5,785 nt of DNA. It comes from an uncultured Pseudomonadota bacterium (GTDB lineage Bacteria > Myxococcota > UBA796). Below, piece by piece: positions 1 through 5,785 of the stretch. The first letter of the stretch is position 1, and each line of letters starts with the position of its first letter. The DNA is taken from the NCBI GenBank assembly GCA_913040875.1, contig CAJWHX010000244.1, positions 1 to 5,785 on the forward strand, written 5' to 3'. The translations under genes were made by a program, and so were the position numbers. The notes under the pieces are model-generated. The model made no database searches and was not told the DNA's origin. It saw nothing but the letters and a program-made list of their open reading frames with translations.

Positions 1-1323
1 GTCATAGCCTTAGCCGCCACAATGCTGCACGATGAAGTCGGCACATACAACATCACAGCCAATGGAACATTGGTCGCGACTATCCTGATCGGTTGTGCAA
101 TCGGTTTTGTCTTGGCCAAACGTGTCAAGATGACAGAAATGCCAGAGCTGGTTGCGATTCTACACTCTTTTGTTGGATTGGCGGCGGTACTGGTAGGCTT
201 TTTATCTTTCATTGCACCATTTACAATCGTTGAAGGAACTGCACACACCATCCACAATGTTGAAATCTATCTAGACGTAGCCATTGGAGCCGTGACCTTT
301 ACCGGTTCCATTGTAGCATGGGCAAAGTTGCGTGGTAAAATCTTTGGATACTGGATACCCGGTAAACCATTGTTGCTCCCAGGCCGGCACTTTCTCAATT
401 TGGGTCTGCTCATCGGAATTTTTGCGATTGCGGTTCCTGTAGTATCCTCTCATGATTTCAGTGAAGTGATTTGGGGAATGAGTTCTCTGAACTGGATGCT
501 GGTCATGTCGATCATTGCTGGTCTGCTTGGGGTGCACCTCGTAGTCGCTATTGGTGGTGCCGATATGCCGGTTGTCGTATCACTACTCAACTCTTATTCT
601 GGTTGGACAGCATCAGCTGCTGGATTCATGCTCAGCAACGACTTGTTGATCATCACTGGTGCCTTGGTTGGTTCTTCTGGTGCGATCTTATCCTACATCA
701 TGTGTAAGGCGATGAATCGTTCGATATGGAATGTGGTCTTTGGCGGCTTTGGAGCCACCCCTGCATCGACTTCCACACAAGAGGTAGAAGGTGAAATCAC
801 CATGATTACCGAAGATGATTTGGTGGACGAATTAAAAGATGCCACCAGCATCATCATTGTTCCAGGGTACGGAATGGCGCAGGCTCAAGCGCAGCGTTCA
901 GTGGATACCTTCACACGCTTATTGCGAAAGCGAGGCGCCACAGTACGTTTTGCAATCCATCCAGTCGCGGGTCGACTTCCTGGACACATGAATGTGTTGC
1001 TGGCGGAGGCTAGTGTCCCGTATGACATCGTCTTGGAGATGGATGAAATCAATAACGACTTCCCAGAAACCGATATCGTTTTGGTGATCGGAGCCAATGA
1101 TGTGGTAAACCCCTCCGCCCAAACGGATCCAGGCTCTCCAATCGCAGGAATGCCAGTCCTCGAGGTTTGGAAGGCTGCGCGCACAGTTGTATTCAAGCGG
1201 AAGATCGGTGGGAAAGGCTACGCTGGAGTATTGAATCCCCTCTTTTATAAAGAGAACAATCGAATGTTTTTGGGAGACGCCAGAGCGTCTATCGATAAAC
1301 TGAATGCGTCTTTAAACCAGTAA
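1..1323 (+). CDS. pntB: NAD(P) transhydrogenase subunit beta (5' partial)
   Basis: Beta subunit of the inner-membrane proton-translocating transhydrogenase, which couples proton entry to hydride transfer from NADH to NADP+. The reading frame is open from base 1 (VIALAAT before the Met at base 22), so the true start lies upstream; that internal Met is not the start. About 440 residues are visible against 462 in E. coli, so only the first membrane segment or so is missing. Counting from the Met at base 22, the membrane part (to ~235) contains [20 protein letters not shown] (38-57), the conserved His in HTIHNVE (His78), [10 protein letters not shown] (178-187, Asp181) and [20 protein letters not shown] (205-224). 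The NADP(H)-binding domain III follows a short linker, with [11 protein letters not shown] (281-291), [18 protein letters not shown] (313-330), [12 protein letters not shown] and the C-terminal [12 protein letters not shown]. It looks intact and functional. pntA is expected just upstream, as in other transhydrogenase operons. Confidence 0.97.
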   Translation, partial: VIALAATMLHDEVGTYNITANGTLVATILIGCAIGFVLAKRVKMTEMPELVAILHSFVGLAAVLVGFLSFIAPFTIVEGTAHTIHNVEIYLDVAIGAVTFTGSIVAWAKLRGKIFGYWIPGKPLLLPGRHFLNLGLLIGIFAIAVPVVSSHDFSEVIWGMSSLNWMLVMSIIAGLLGVHLVVAIGGADMPVVVSLLNSYSGWTASAAGFMLSNDLLIITGALVGSSGAILSYIMCKAMNRSIWNVVFGGFGATPASTSTQEVEGEITMITEDDLVDELKDATSIIIVPGYGMAQAQAQRSVDTFTRLLRKRGATVRFAIHPVAGRLPGHMNVLLAEASVPYDIVLEMDEINNDFPETDIVLVIGANDVVNPSAQTDPGSPIAGMPVLEVWKAARTVVFKRKIGGKGYAGVLNPLFYKENNRMFLGDARASIDKLNASLNQ

Positions 1324-1379
1324 TCTACACTTTAAATGCTGGTATCGAGTGCCGGTAGCAGAAGTACACACTATAGACT

Positions 1380-1415
1380 CCGCAGAAATCTGAATCTGAT
1401 ATCTGCGGTGTTTTT
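1380..1415 (+). terminator. Rho-independent terminator after pntB
   Basis: An 11-bp stem (left arm 1380-1390, right arm 1398-1408) has a single A-A mismatch and a 7-nt loop. It is followed by TG and then five T residues at 1411-1415. It lies 57 bases after the pntB stop and fits the end of the transhydrogenase transcript. The T-run is short, so termination may be partial. Confidence 0.75.
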
Positions 1416-1674
1416 ATCGTTTAGAATATTGAATATCAGTATCGTATCGTCACAGATCATATGCATTATCATCTGAACGGTCACCATCGTTTTTTGAACT
1501 TTACAATCTGTAAGACTTGAATTTATTTGTAAAAAACAATATACCACCAGTGAAACCATACGTGATTTGCAGAGAGTCATGTTGATGATTTCCTTAGATA
1601 AAGACCACAGCGTAAGCAGCTGTCACAATAAAGCGCAACTAATACAAGTGTGACTCGTCGCAACAAACGTGATC
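1416..1674. other. Intergenic region with no recognisable gene
   Basis: This stretch between the pntB terminator and the lipoprotein promoter is AT-rich. It has no ORF with a credible ribosome site or recognisable protein, no tRNA-like fold and no repeat that I could find. The minus-strand frame open across 1371-1580 runs over the terminator hairpin and encodes nothing recognisable. A small RNA or a distal regulatory site cannot be excluded by eye. Confidence 0.6.
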
Positions 1675-1702
1675 TTTACAGAACGAATTATTAAATCATA
1701 AT
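1675..1702 (+). promoter_or_regulatory. Candidate sigma70-type promoter for the TSP3/thioredoxin lipoprotein
   Basis: TTTACA at 1675-1680 matches the -35 consensus at five of six positions. CATAAT at 1697-1702 matches the -10 consensus at five of six. The spacer is 16 bp. Transcription would begin near 1708-1710, just at the Shine-Dalgarno sequence of the following gene, giving a very short leader. In an AT-rich region such matches can occur by chance, so this is a candidate only. Confidence 0.35.
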
Positions 1703-1708
1703 TATTAT

Positions 1709-1712
1709 GGAG
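1709..1712 (+). promoter_or_regulatory. Shine-Dalgarno site that decides the lipoprotein start
   Basis: GGAG lies 9 bases before the ATG at 1722. The alternative in-frame ATG at 1707 has only AT-rich sequence before it and overlaps this site. This favours 1722 as the start, which also gives a cleaner lipoprotein signal (MKYLFGMSFFLAAC). Confidence 0.65.
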
Positions 1713-1721
1713 TATACAAAG

Positions 1722-2447
1722 ATGAAATATTTATTTGGGATGTCGTTTTTTCTTGCAGCCTGTGCCAATAAAGAAGACTGTGTGAGCGGTCAAGATTCAG
1801 ACGCTGACGGCTTAGACGATTGTGTTGAACTTGAAATGGGAACCGATGCAAACCTTGCCGATAGTGATGGGGATGGATTTACAGATGCAGAAGAATTGGA
1901 TTGTGTCAGTGACCCATTAAAGGGTGATGAAGTTTGCTACTCATGTGGATGGGAACACAATGACCCCGACACTTTGACCTCTACAGGCAACGAAGAAGGG
2001 GATGTAATCGCCAATCTACTCATGTCTGATCAATGTGGAGATGAAGTGAGCCTATGGGATTTTCACGGTGGATACAACCTCTTATACATGACAGTTGGCT
2101 GGTGCAATACTTGCATTAACGAAGCGACTGACCTACAGACTGTACAAGACGAGTTTATCGCCGAGACCAATCTAGATTTCCAGTTCCTATTGGTTCTGTA
2201 TGAAAGTTACACTGGATATCCAGCAGAACCAGAAGATGGGGTTGCATTTGCAGAACAGATTGGCAGTCCAAGTTTCCCAGTTTTTACAGATGGTAAGGAT
2301 ATGGTTGTCGGTGCTACACCTCTGACAATCAATCCAAAACGAGAAGTGTGTGCCCTGTCACCAGAACTTGAAATTATCGGGTGCTTTACTGGATATGATG
2401 GATACGAAAATGCATTGAACACCATCAAAGATCACGCGGGTCTCTAA
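1722..2447 (+). CDS. Lipoprotein with thrombospondin type 3 repeats and a TlpA-like thioredoxin domain
   Basis: Predicted 241-residue envelope lipoprotein. The start at 1722 is chosen over the in-frame ATG at 1707 because of the GGAG at 1709-1712. Residues 1-14 form a very short signal with lipobox LAAC (Cys14 to be lipidated). Two Asp-rich calcium-binding repeats of TSP3 type follow: DSDADGLDD (25-33) and DSDGDGFTDAEE (47-58). A Cys-rich linker includes CYSC (72-75). From about residue 92 comes a redoxin/TlpA-like fold: GWCNTC (active-site pair Cys128 and Cys131), a helix, then VVGATPLTIN with the probable cis-Pro at 200, and a final strand and helix. The CNTC active site differs from the usual CGPC or CPPC, so the redox potential is not predictable. 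Likely a periplasmic or surface thiol-disulphide oxidoreductase, or a structural derivative. It is a single-gene unit between two terminators. The partner is unknown. Extra cysteines (20, 34, 61, 105) may form structural disulphides. Confidence 0.85.
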   Translation: MKYLFGMSFFLAACANKEDCVSGQDSDADGLDDCVELEMGTDANLADSDGDGFTDAEELDCVSDPLKGDEVCYSCGWEHNDPDTLTSTGNEEGDVIANLLMSDQCGDEVSLWDFHGGYNLLYMTVGWCNTCINEATDLQTVQDEFIAETNLDFQFLLVLYESYTGYPAEPEDGVAFAEQIGSPSFPVFTDGKDMVVGATPLTINPKREVCALSPELEIIGCFTGYDGYENALNTIKDHAGL

Positions 2448-2474
2448 GGTATCAGTACGAAACCATAGACACCT

Positions 2475-2513
2475 CTCCTCTCGGATGCATAATATTTTCC
2501 GAGAGGAGTCTGT
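2475..2513 (+). terminator. Rho-independent terminator after the TSP3/thioredoxin lipoprotein
   Basis: A perfect 11-bp GC-rich stem (left arm 2475-2485, right arm 2498-2508) encloses a 12-nt AT-rich loop. A pyrimidine-rich tail continues to about 2530 (TCTGTCTCTTTG). It begins 28 bases after the stop codon. The tail is not a pure T-run, but the stem is strong. It also separates this gene from the convergent minus-strand gene ending at 2550; on the minus strand no T-run follows the stem. Confidence 0.75.
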
Positions 2514-2549
2514 CTCTTTGTTCCTTGCTCTAGATCCCCTTTTGACTCG

Positions 2550-3245
2550 TTAAGGTCGAGTGTAATACCCTTCTAAGTAGTACTCGTATGAGTAGATGTC
2601 GTTACTTTGCAGGATTAAACTTGTTCCTGCTGCAATTGGAATGTTGATGTTTCCTTTGCAAGGACTGTTGCACATCCCATAATACGCTCCGTAACTGCGT
2701 GAATCGTACAGCTTCGTGCTGTTTTGATACACATCGATAGAAGAACTCGACGTAATCAGAGTGGTTATTACAAAGACTTCTGAACTCGTATTCGTCAACA
2801 CTGTGGAGCCTGAAGGCCCAACCGTTCCAAAGAAACTTCTGCGTGGATGATTTTGCTGAACCAATCTTCCATTGACAAAATAGGTGATGTTGTCAGTGGT
2901 TGTGATAGAAATCGATAACGTGCTGCCTGAAGGGACAACCAAGTTGGCATTCCCTGCTACAAATACACCACCCGAATAATTATGGTCTGTTGCGTGCATT
3001 GATTCAGATACAACCGGACTTCCATCTATAGACAACAGACAATTCCCGTTGCAAAGTGCAGCACTGATGATTAAATCCTGTCCGGTAGGCACAGTAATAA
3101 GGGTGACATTCGAAGTTCCCAACTCCAAAAAGTTACCTGTGTAACTAACATGAGGCTCAGATCCCAAGGACGTTTCTACTGGATGAGCATCCACCGTGGA
3201 AGAACCAAAAAGAATCCACATGAATATATAGAAGAACAGTTTCAT
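2550..3245 (-). CDS. Secreted beta-rich protein with two similar halves, function unknown
   Basis: A 231-residue protein that I do not recognise as a named family. Residues 1-20 are a typical Sec signal peptide (MKLFFYIFMWILFGSSTVDA), probably cut before His21. The mature part is rich in Ser, Thr, Val, Ile and Tyr, alternates in a way typical of beta strands, and has no predicted membrane anchor. Two halves, roughly 45-130 and 145-228, appear related. Each has a hydrophobic strand pair, then a Gly/Ala-x-Ser/Thr-Leu turn (VPSGSTLSISI in the first, IAAGTSLILQS in the second), then a Tyr-rich strand (ITYFVNGRL and YEYYLEGYY). Each half has a close Cys pair (CNGNC 65-69, CNSPC 192-196), but at different places in the half, so the disulphide loops are not strictly equivalent. 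The region before the ATG has no strong Shine-Dalgarno (only GGGC about 8 bases upstream), which makes the start less certain. It may be an adhesin-like or carbohydrate-binding module; this is a guess. Confidence 0.75.
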   Translation of the reverse strand: MKLFFYIFMWILFGSSTVDAHPVETSLGSEPHVSYTGNFLELGTSNVTLITVPTGQDLIISAALCNGNCLLSIDGSPVVSESMHATDHNYSGGVFVAGNANLVVPSGSTLSISITTTDNITYFVNGRLVQQNHPRRSFFGTVGPSGSTVLTNTSSEVFVITTLITSSSSIDVYQNSTKLYDSRSYGAYYGMCNSPCKGNINIPIAAGTSLILQSNDIYSYEYYLEGYYTRP

Positions 3246-3427
3246 AATTTTGCCCGGATATCGATCAAGAAGTCGGTCGAAGACTCTAAGGAATACCCCA
3301 TTCTATCTTAAAATTTAAAATGAGTACACGACTGTGGAAGAAATCTATCCATCGGATATTCTCCAAAGAATACCTGCCGTTGTACACATCGATTGGACCA
3401 ACACCCAATCTGAAGCCCGCTAATTCA

Positions 3428-4639
3428 TCATTCAGACTCAAAAAACCAAGTAACTTGGTTATCGACCTCTACATCACAAATGGTTCCACTCCCCCAAAAG
3501 GCCCTACCCACGTTCGATATTTGAACGCCCCACAATCCATCTGGAAGATCTTCGATGCGTGCAATCGAATTGCCATTGTCAATTTTCTGACTCAAGGATA
3601 GAAATGTTTCGGCTGTTGGGCTCCAACTACCATCATGATCCAACAACCCAAAATTGTCCTCGAAATTGGTTGGGTCATCTCCATTTTGAATGGTATACCA
3701 GCACACATCAGTAGCACCCTCAGCGAGTGCTAAAAGAATCCCCCGCTCCATCATATCAGCCTGCTCTTCACGCGATGTTTCACCAATAGTGGTAATCCCG
3801 TATTCTGTAACGGTAACTGGCAAAGGCTCTACAATGCGCTGAATGTTCTGAATCATTTCCCAAATTGGCATCTCGCCGTCTTGAGAGTACTCTGGAGCCA
3901 CAGTTGGCGGGTAGAGTGAGTATGGGTGAATCGCCACCGAATCAACAGTATCGAGTAGTGTCGGATGATGAGCAAGCATGTCCGCCAAAAACGACTCCGC
4001 CCCAGGAATGATTTGTTCATGGTAAAAAGTGCCGCCTAGGATAACCTCAGCCTCCGGATGTACAGCATGTATGGCATTTGCTGCCGCGATGACGAGAGCA
4101 CCAAACTGTTCTGGATTGCCTCCGAAATCTGGCTTCCAAAATCGAAAGCCTGCATTGGGTTCATTCCAGATTTCAAATCTCTGGATGCTATCTTTGTACC
4201 GCTCAGCAACGATGGCAGCGAAATTGGCAAAATCCGCTGGGTCATCAGGGGGGAAATAATGATCATCTTCAGTCTGTGATGATGCCCAAGGAACACCATA
4301 TGCCAACATTGGAATGACCTCTATTCCCTTTTCAGAAAAGGAATTCACCACTTGGTCATGATGATCAAAGGTCCATTGACCTTGCTCTGCTTCGATTCGG
4401 TGCCACAAAAAGTCACTGCGGATGGTTCCCGCCCCTAGCGCTACGACTTTGTCCACCGTATCGGTTATCTCATTGGTTCTACTGACACTTTTCGCCAAAC
4501 ACAGTGGTTGTTGAATCTCATATTCAGTTCCCAGTTTAACTGGGCAAGTGTCCGGAGATGAAGAGGACTTGTTTGTACATCCGAGCGCCCCTTGAAAAAG
4601 GAATGCGGATGCCATTGTATAGCGTAAATCATAAGCCAT
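3428..4639 (-). CDS. Lipoprotein glycoside hydrolase, clan GH-A TIM barrel (GH39/GH5-like)
   Basis: A 403-residue predicted exported glycosidase. The N-terminus has a short hydrophobic stretch ending in GALGC (Cys21), an acceptable though not ideal lipobox, followed by a Ser-rich linker. The catalytic barrel spans about 45-355. Signatures in order are GAGTIRSDFLWHRIEAEQG (69-87, Arg74), EVIPMLAYGVPWAS (107-120), RFEIWNEPN (154-162) with the presumed acid/base Glu160, VAIHPYSLYP (235-244), VTVTEYG (275-281) with the presumed nucleophile Glu279, and CWYTIQNG near the last strand. This pair of glutamates after strands 4 and 7 is the clan GH-A pattern, which acts with retention. The exact family and substrate cannot be fixed by eye. 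Residues 358-403 look like the start of a small beta domain that ends abruptly. The start is supported by AGGA at 4650-4653, 10 bases upstream. No other polysaccharide gene is nearby, so the role may be cell-wall, EPS or prey/algal glycan trimming. Confidence 0.85.
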   Translation of the reverse strand: MAYDLRYTMASAFLFQGALGCTNKSSSSPDTCPVKLGTEYEIQQPLCLAKSVSRTNEITDTVDKVVALGAGTIRSDFLWHRIEAEQGQWTFDHHDQVVNSFSEKGIEVIPMLAYGVPWASSQTEDDHYFPPDDPADFANFAAIVAERYKDSIQRFEIWNEPNAGFRFWKPDFGGNPEQFGALVIAAANAIHAVHPEAEVILGGTFYHEQIIPGAESFLADMLAHHPTLLDTVDSVAIHPYSLYPPTVAPEYSQDGEMPIWEMIQNIQRIVEPLPVTVTEYGITTIGETSREEQADMMERGILLALAEGATDVCWYTIQNGDDPTNFEDNFGLLDHDGSWSPTAETFLSLSQKIDNGNSIARIEDLPDGLWGVQISNVGRAFWGSGTICDVEVDNQVTWFFESE

Positions 4640-4642
4640 CTG

Positions 4643-4701
4643 TCTATAGTCCTATTCATACAATAATAATTAGTAGCTTAGAAGCAACCACCGACTATAG
4701 A
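4643..4701. repeat. 9-bp inverted repeat in the leader of the glycosidase gene
   Basis: TCTATAGTC at 4643-4651 and its perfect reverse complement GACTATAGA at 4693-4701 are separated by 41 bases. The arm next to the gene covers the start-proximal spacer and the end of the AGGA ribosome site at 4650-4653. A weak minus-strand promoter-like pair lies at 4724-4729 (TTGTTA) and 4701-4706 (TTATAT) with a 17-bp spacer; its -10 touches the outer arm. The repeat could be an operator or, if transcription starts further upstream, an RNA stem hiding the ribosome site. Chance is possible for arms this short. Confidence 0.35.
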
Positions 4702-4780
4702 TATAATTTCACATTCGAAGAGGTAACAATATTCTTTTAGACATAAAGAGAACCAACCCAGTATCAAGATTGAGTGACTC

Positions 4781-5677
4781 TCAATGAGTTGAATGCCCCA
4801 TGTTTTCCAATTGTTCTTTAAACTTCACACAGGGATCGATGGAGTCAACACGCGGTGTAAAGTAGACCAGATGCGCGTCGCTACCGTATTTCTTTGGATC
4901 ATCATATTCCAACTCAACTTCACGAAATTGAATACTCAGTACATCTGGAGCAAGTTCCGATGAAAAATACCAAGGCACACCCCTATCTATACGTGTGTGG
5001 CCAAACCCAGCAACTAGAACCAGAGCATCTTCAATATTGTCTTCCACTACACGTGCCATCCAAGCATCCTTAAATCGCTGTACAATCACCATAGCCTTGG
5101 TCATCTCTTCATTCGAATACCCACAGTGAGCGGTATCAATCTCGGCTTCCAACTCTGTAAGTTCTTCGGAAGTAAGTCCCTTTGCTCCCTTCAAGACTTC
5201 CGGTTCGGACATGAAAGATGTCATGATTTGATCTTTTGGTGGATTGGCAGCCAAAATCGGACTGGAATACTGAATGGCAGTTTCAAATATGGGCGCATAG
5301 AGTGAAAAGTCAGACCACCCACTCTCAGCCCAATTGACATCTTGGGCAAAGACCCCAGCAGAGGACTGATTCGCCGAATCAACCAGAGTTTGATCATCCA
5401 ACATGATTTTCTGATTGATCGTATCCAGTACCTTGACCGATTGCTGGGTGAGCAACTCTGCATTAAACTGCTGAGCCTGTTTGGCTCCCTTAGCAATCAC
5501 CAGTTCATCCAAAGTTTTTTGTTTAGCCAGTGCCGTCGACAATAACGGTTTTGAATAAAAATCACCGTCTTCCGCTGTGATAATGGTTAGAGGTGTTTCA
5601 CTATCTTGCCGACGCCAATCGCGCGCTAGTGAATAAGCAGCCAAACCGCTACCAATAATAATGAGAGGAGACGTCAT
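4781..5677 (-). CDS. Chimeric ORF: rubredoxin reductase N-terminus joined to ChaN-like heme-binding C-terminus
   Basis: A 298-residue ORF built from pieces of two families. Residues 1 to about 95 match the start of rubredoxin-NAD(+) reductase type FAD oxidoreductases: the dinucleotide motif IIIGSGLAAYSLAR (6-19, Gly9/Gly11/Ala14), ITAEDGDFYSKPLLSTAL (33-50) and a strand ending KIMLDDQ (90-96). After this the rest of the FAD domain and the whole NAD(P)H domain are absent. From about 92 onward it matches the C-terminal part of ChaN-like (DUF399/Cofac_haem_bdg) proteins: WAESGWSDFSLYAPIFE (116-132), ILAANPPK, IDTAHCGYSNEEM (180-192), QRFKDAWMARV, VAGFGHTRIDRGVP (222-235, His227) and VYFTPRVDSIDPC (271-283). 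The ChaN signal peptide and the LGExHD region are missing, so the product would stay in the cytoplasm. The ATG is one base past the hemE stop, with AGGA 8 bases upstream inside hemE, implying translation in one operon. It may be a deletion product, an assembly artefact or a real fusion; the frame is intact throughout. Confidence 0.8.
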   Translation of the reverse strand: MTSPLIIIGSGLAAYSLARDWRRQDSETPLTIITAEDGDFYSKPLLSTALAKQKTLDELVIAKGAKQAQQFNAELLTQQSVKVLDTINQKIMLDDQTLVDSANQSSAGVFAQDVNWAESGWSDFSLYAPIFETAIQYSSPILAANPPKDQIMTSFMSEPEVLKGAKGLTSEELTELEAEIDTAHCGYSNEEMTKAMVIVQRFKDAWMARVVEDNIEDALVLVAGFGHTRIDRGVPWYFSSELAPDVLSIQFREVELEYDDPKKYGSDAHLVYFTPRVDSIDPCVKFKEQLENMGHSTH

Positions 5678-5678
5678 A

Positions 5679-5785
5679 CTAGTGTTCCTGTGATTGATGA
5701 TAGTTATTTAAGGCATCAAACATACTCATGACACCTGAAATCGGTGTGTGCTGATCGATGCCATGACCTAAGTTAAATACGTGCG
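5679..5785 (-). CDS. hemE: Uroporphyrinogen decarboxylase, C-terminal end only (5' part outside window)
   Basis: Only the last 34 codons are in the window. They read HVFNLGHGI and continue to NNYHQSQEH before a TAG stop. FNLGHGI is the conserved C-terminal motif of HemE, which decarboxylates uroporphyrinogen III to coproporphyrinogen III in cytoplasmic heme synthesis. The residues after this motif (DQHTPISGV) take the place of the usual D/TPxxPPEHV, a slightly divergent ending. The gene enters from the right edge on the minus strand and leads directly into the chimeric ORF with a single intervening base, so the two are probably co-transcribed. Identification rests on a short segment, but the motif is characteristic. 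Confidence 0.85.
   Translation of the reverse strand, partial: HVFNLGHGIDQHTPISGVMSMFDALNNYHQSQEH

Noticed and set aside
22..24. ATG at base 22 as the pntB start codon
   Set aside because: The frame is open upstream to the window edge and the preceding residues continue the first membrane region seen in PntB proteins; the true start is outside the window.
885..1196. Minus-strand open frame of 103 codons inside pntB
   Set aside because: It lies antisense to the highly conserved NADP-binding domain of PntB and resembles nothing; a by-product of the pntB codons.
1274..1289. Hairpin AGACGC/GCGTCT near the end of pntB
   Set aside because: It lies within the coding sequence before the stop and lacks a T-run; the terminator at 1380-1415 is a better candidate.
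3357..3372. Hairpin TATTCT/AGAATA with a CCAA loop after the glycosidase gene
   Set aside because: Six AT-rich base pairs with no T-run on either strand; not a convincing terminator.
3311..3427. Frame stays open for ~38 codons after the glycosidase TGA stop, suggesting readthrough or a premature stop
   Set aside because: The downstream peptide shows no continuation of the beta domain and no family resemblance; an open run of this length is expected by chance fairly often.
3320..3601. Plus-strand open frame of 93 codons
   Set aside because: It overlaps the end of the glycosidase gene on the opposite strand, has no recognisable protein features and no ribosome site; a shadow frame.
4702..4707. 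Perfect TATAAT on the plus strand
   Set aside because: No -35 element lies at a proper distance upstream and no plus-strand gene follows; the area is AT-rich.
4769..4785. Hairpin ATTGAG/CTCAAT at the end of the chimeric ORF, considered as a minus-strand terminator
   Set aside because: The stem is only 6 bp, AT-rich, overlaps the stop codon and has no T-run on the minus strand.

Overview
The window looks like a piece of a Gram-negative bacterial chromosome of moderate GC content, roughly mid-40s percent by eye. It combines conserved housekeeping genes (proton-translocating transhydrogenase and heme synthesis) with exported proteins: two predicted lipoproteins and one protein with an ordinary signal peptide. 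A short-signal lipoprotein carrying Asp-rich thrombospondin type 3 repeats recalls deltaproteobacterial-type lineages such as Myxococcota or Bdellovibrionota, possibly marine. This placement is inference only. No phage, IS element, CRISPR array or RNA gene is visible.

Layout from left to right: (1) the 3' part of pntB on the plus strand, closed by a hairpin terminator; (2) a largely featureless gap of about 300 bp ending in a candidate promoter; (3) a plus-strand lipoprotein with TSP3 repeats and a TlpA-like thioredoxin domain, closed by a strong hairpin terminator; (4) convergent to it, a minus-strand secreted beta-rich protein of unknown function with two similar halves; (5) a minus-strand lipoprotein glycoside hydrolase of clan GH-A, with a 9-bp inverted repeat spanning its leader; (6) a minus-strand pair made of the very end of hemE and, one base downstream, a 298-residue chimeric ORF.

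The chimeric ORF is the most unusual item. Its first ~95 residues are the start of a rubredoxin reductase-type FAD/NAD(P)H oxidoreductase. Its remaining ~200 residues are the C-terminal two thirds of a ChaN-like heme-binding protein. Neither half is a complete family member: the reductase lacks most of its FAD and NAD(P)H domains, and the ChaN part lacks its signal peptide and N-terminal conserved motif. The join falls at a short MLDDQ stretch that plausibly belongs to both families. It could be an in-frame deletion between two formerly adjacent genes, an assembly artefact, or a real new fusion in a heme operon.

The genes do not form one pathway. pntB belongs to the upstream transhydrogenase operon. 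The three central genes are separate single units for the cell envelope. The right end belongs to a heme/iron operon that continues outside the window.
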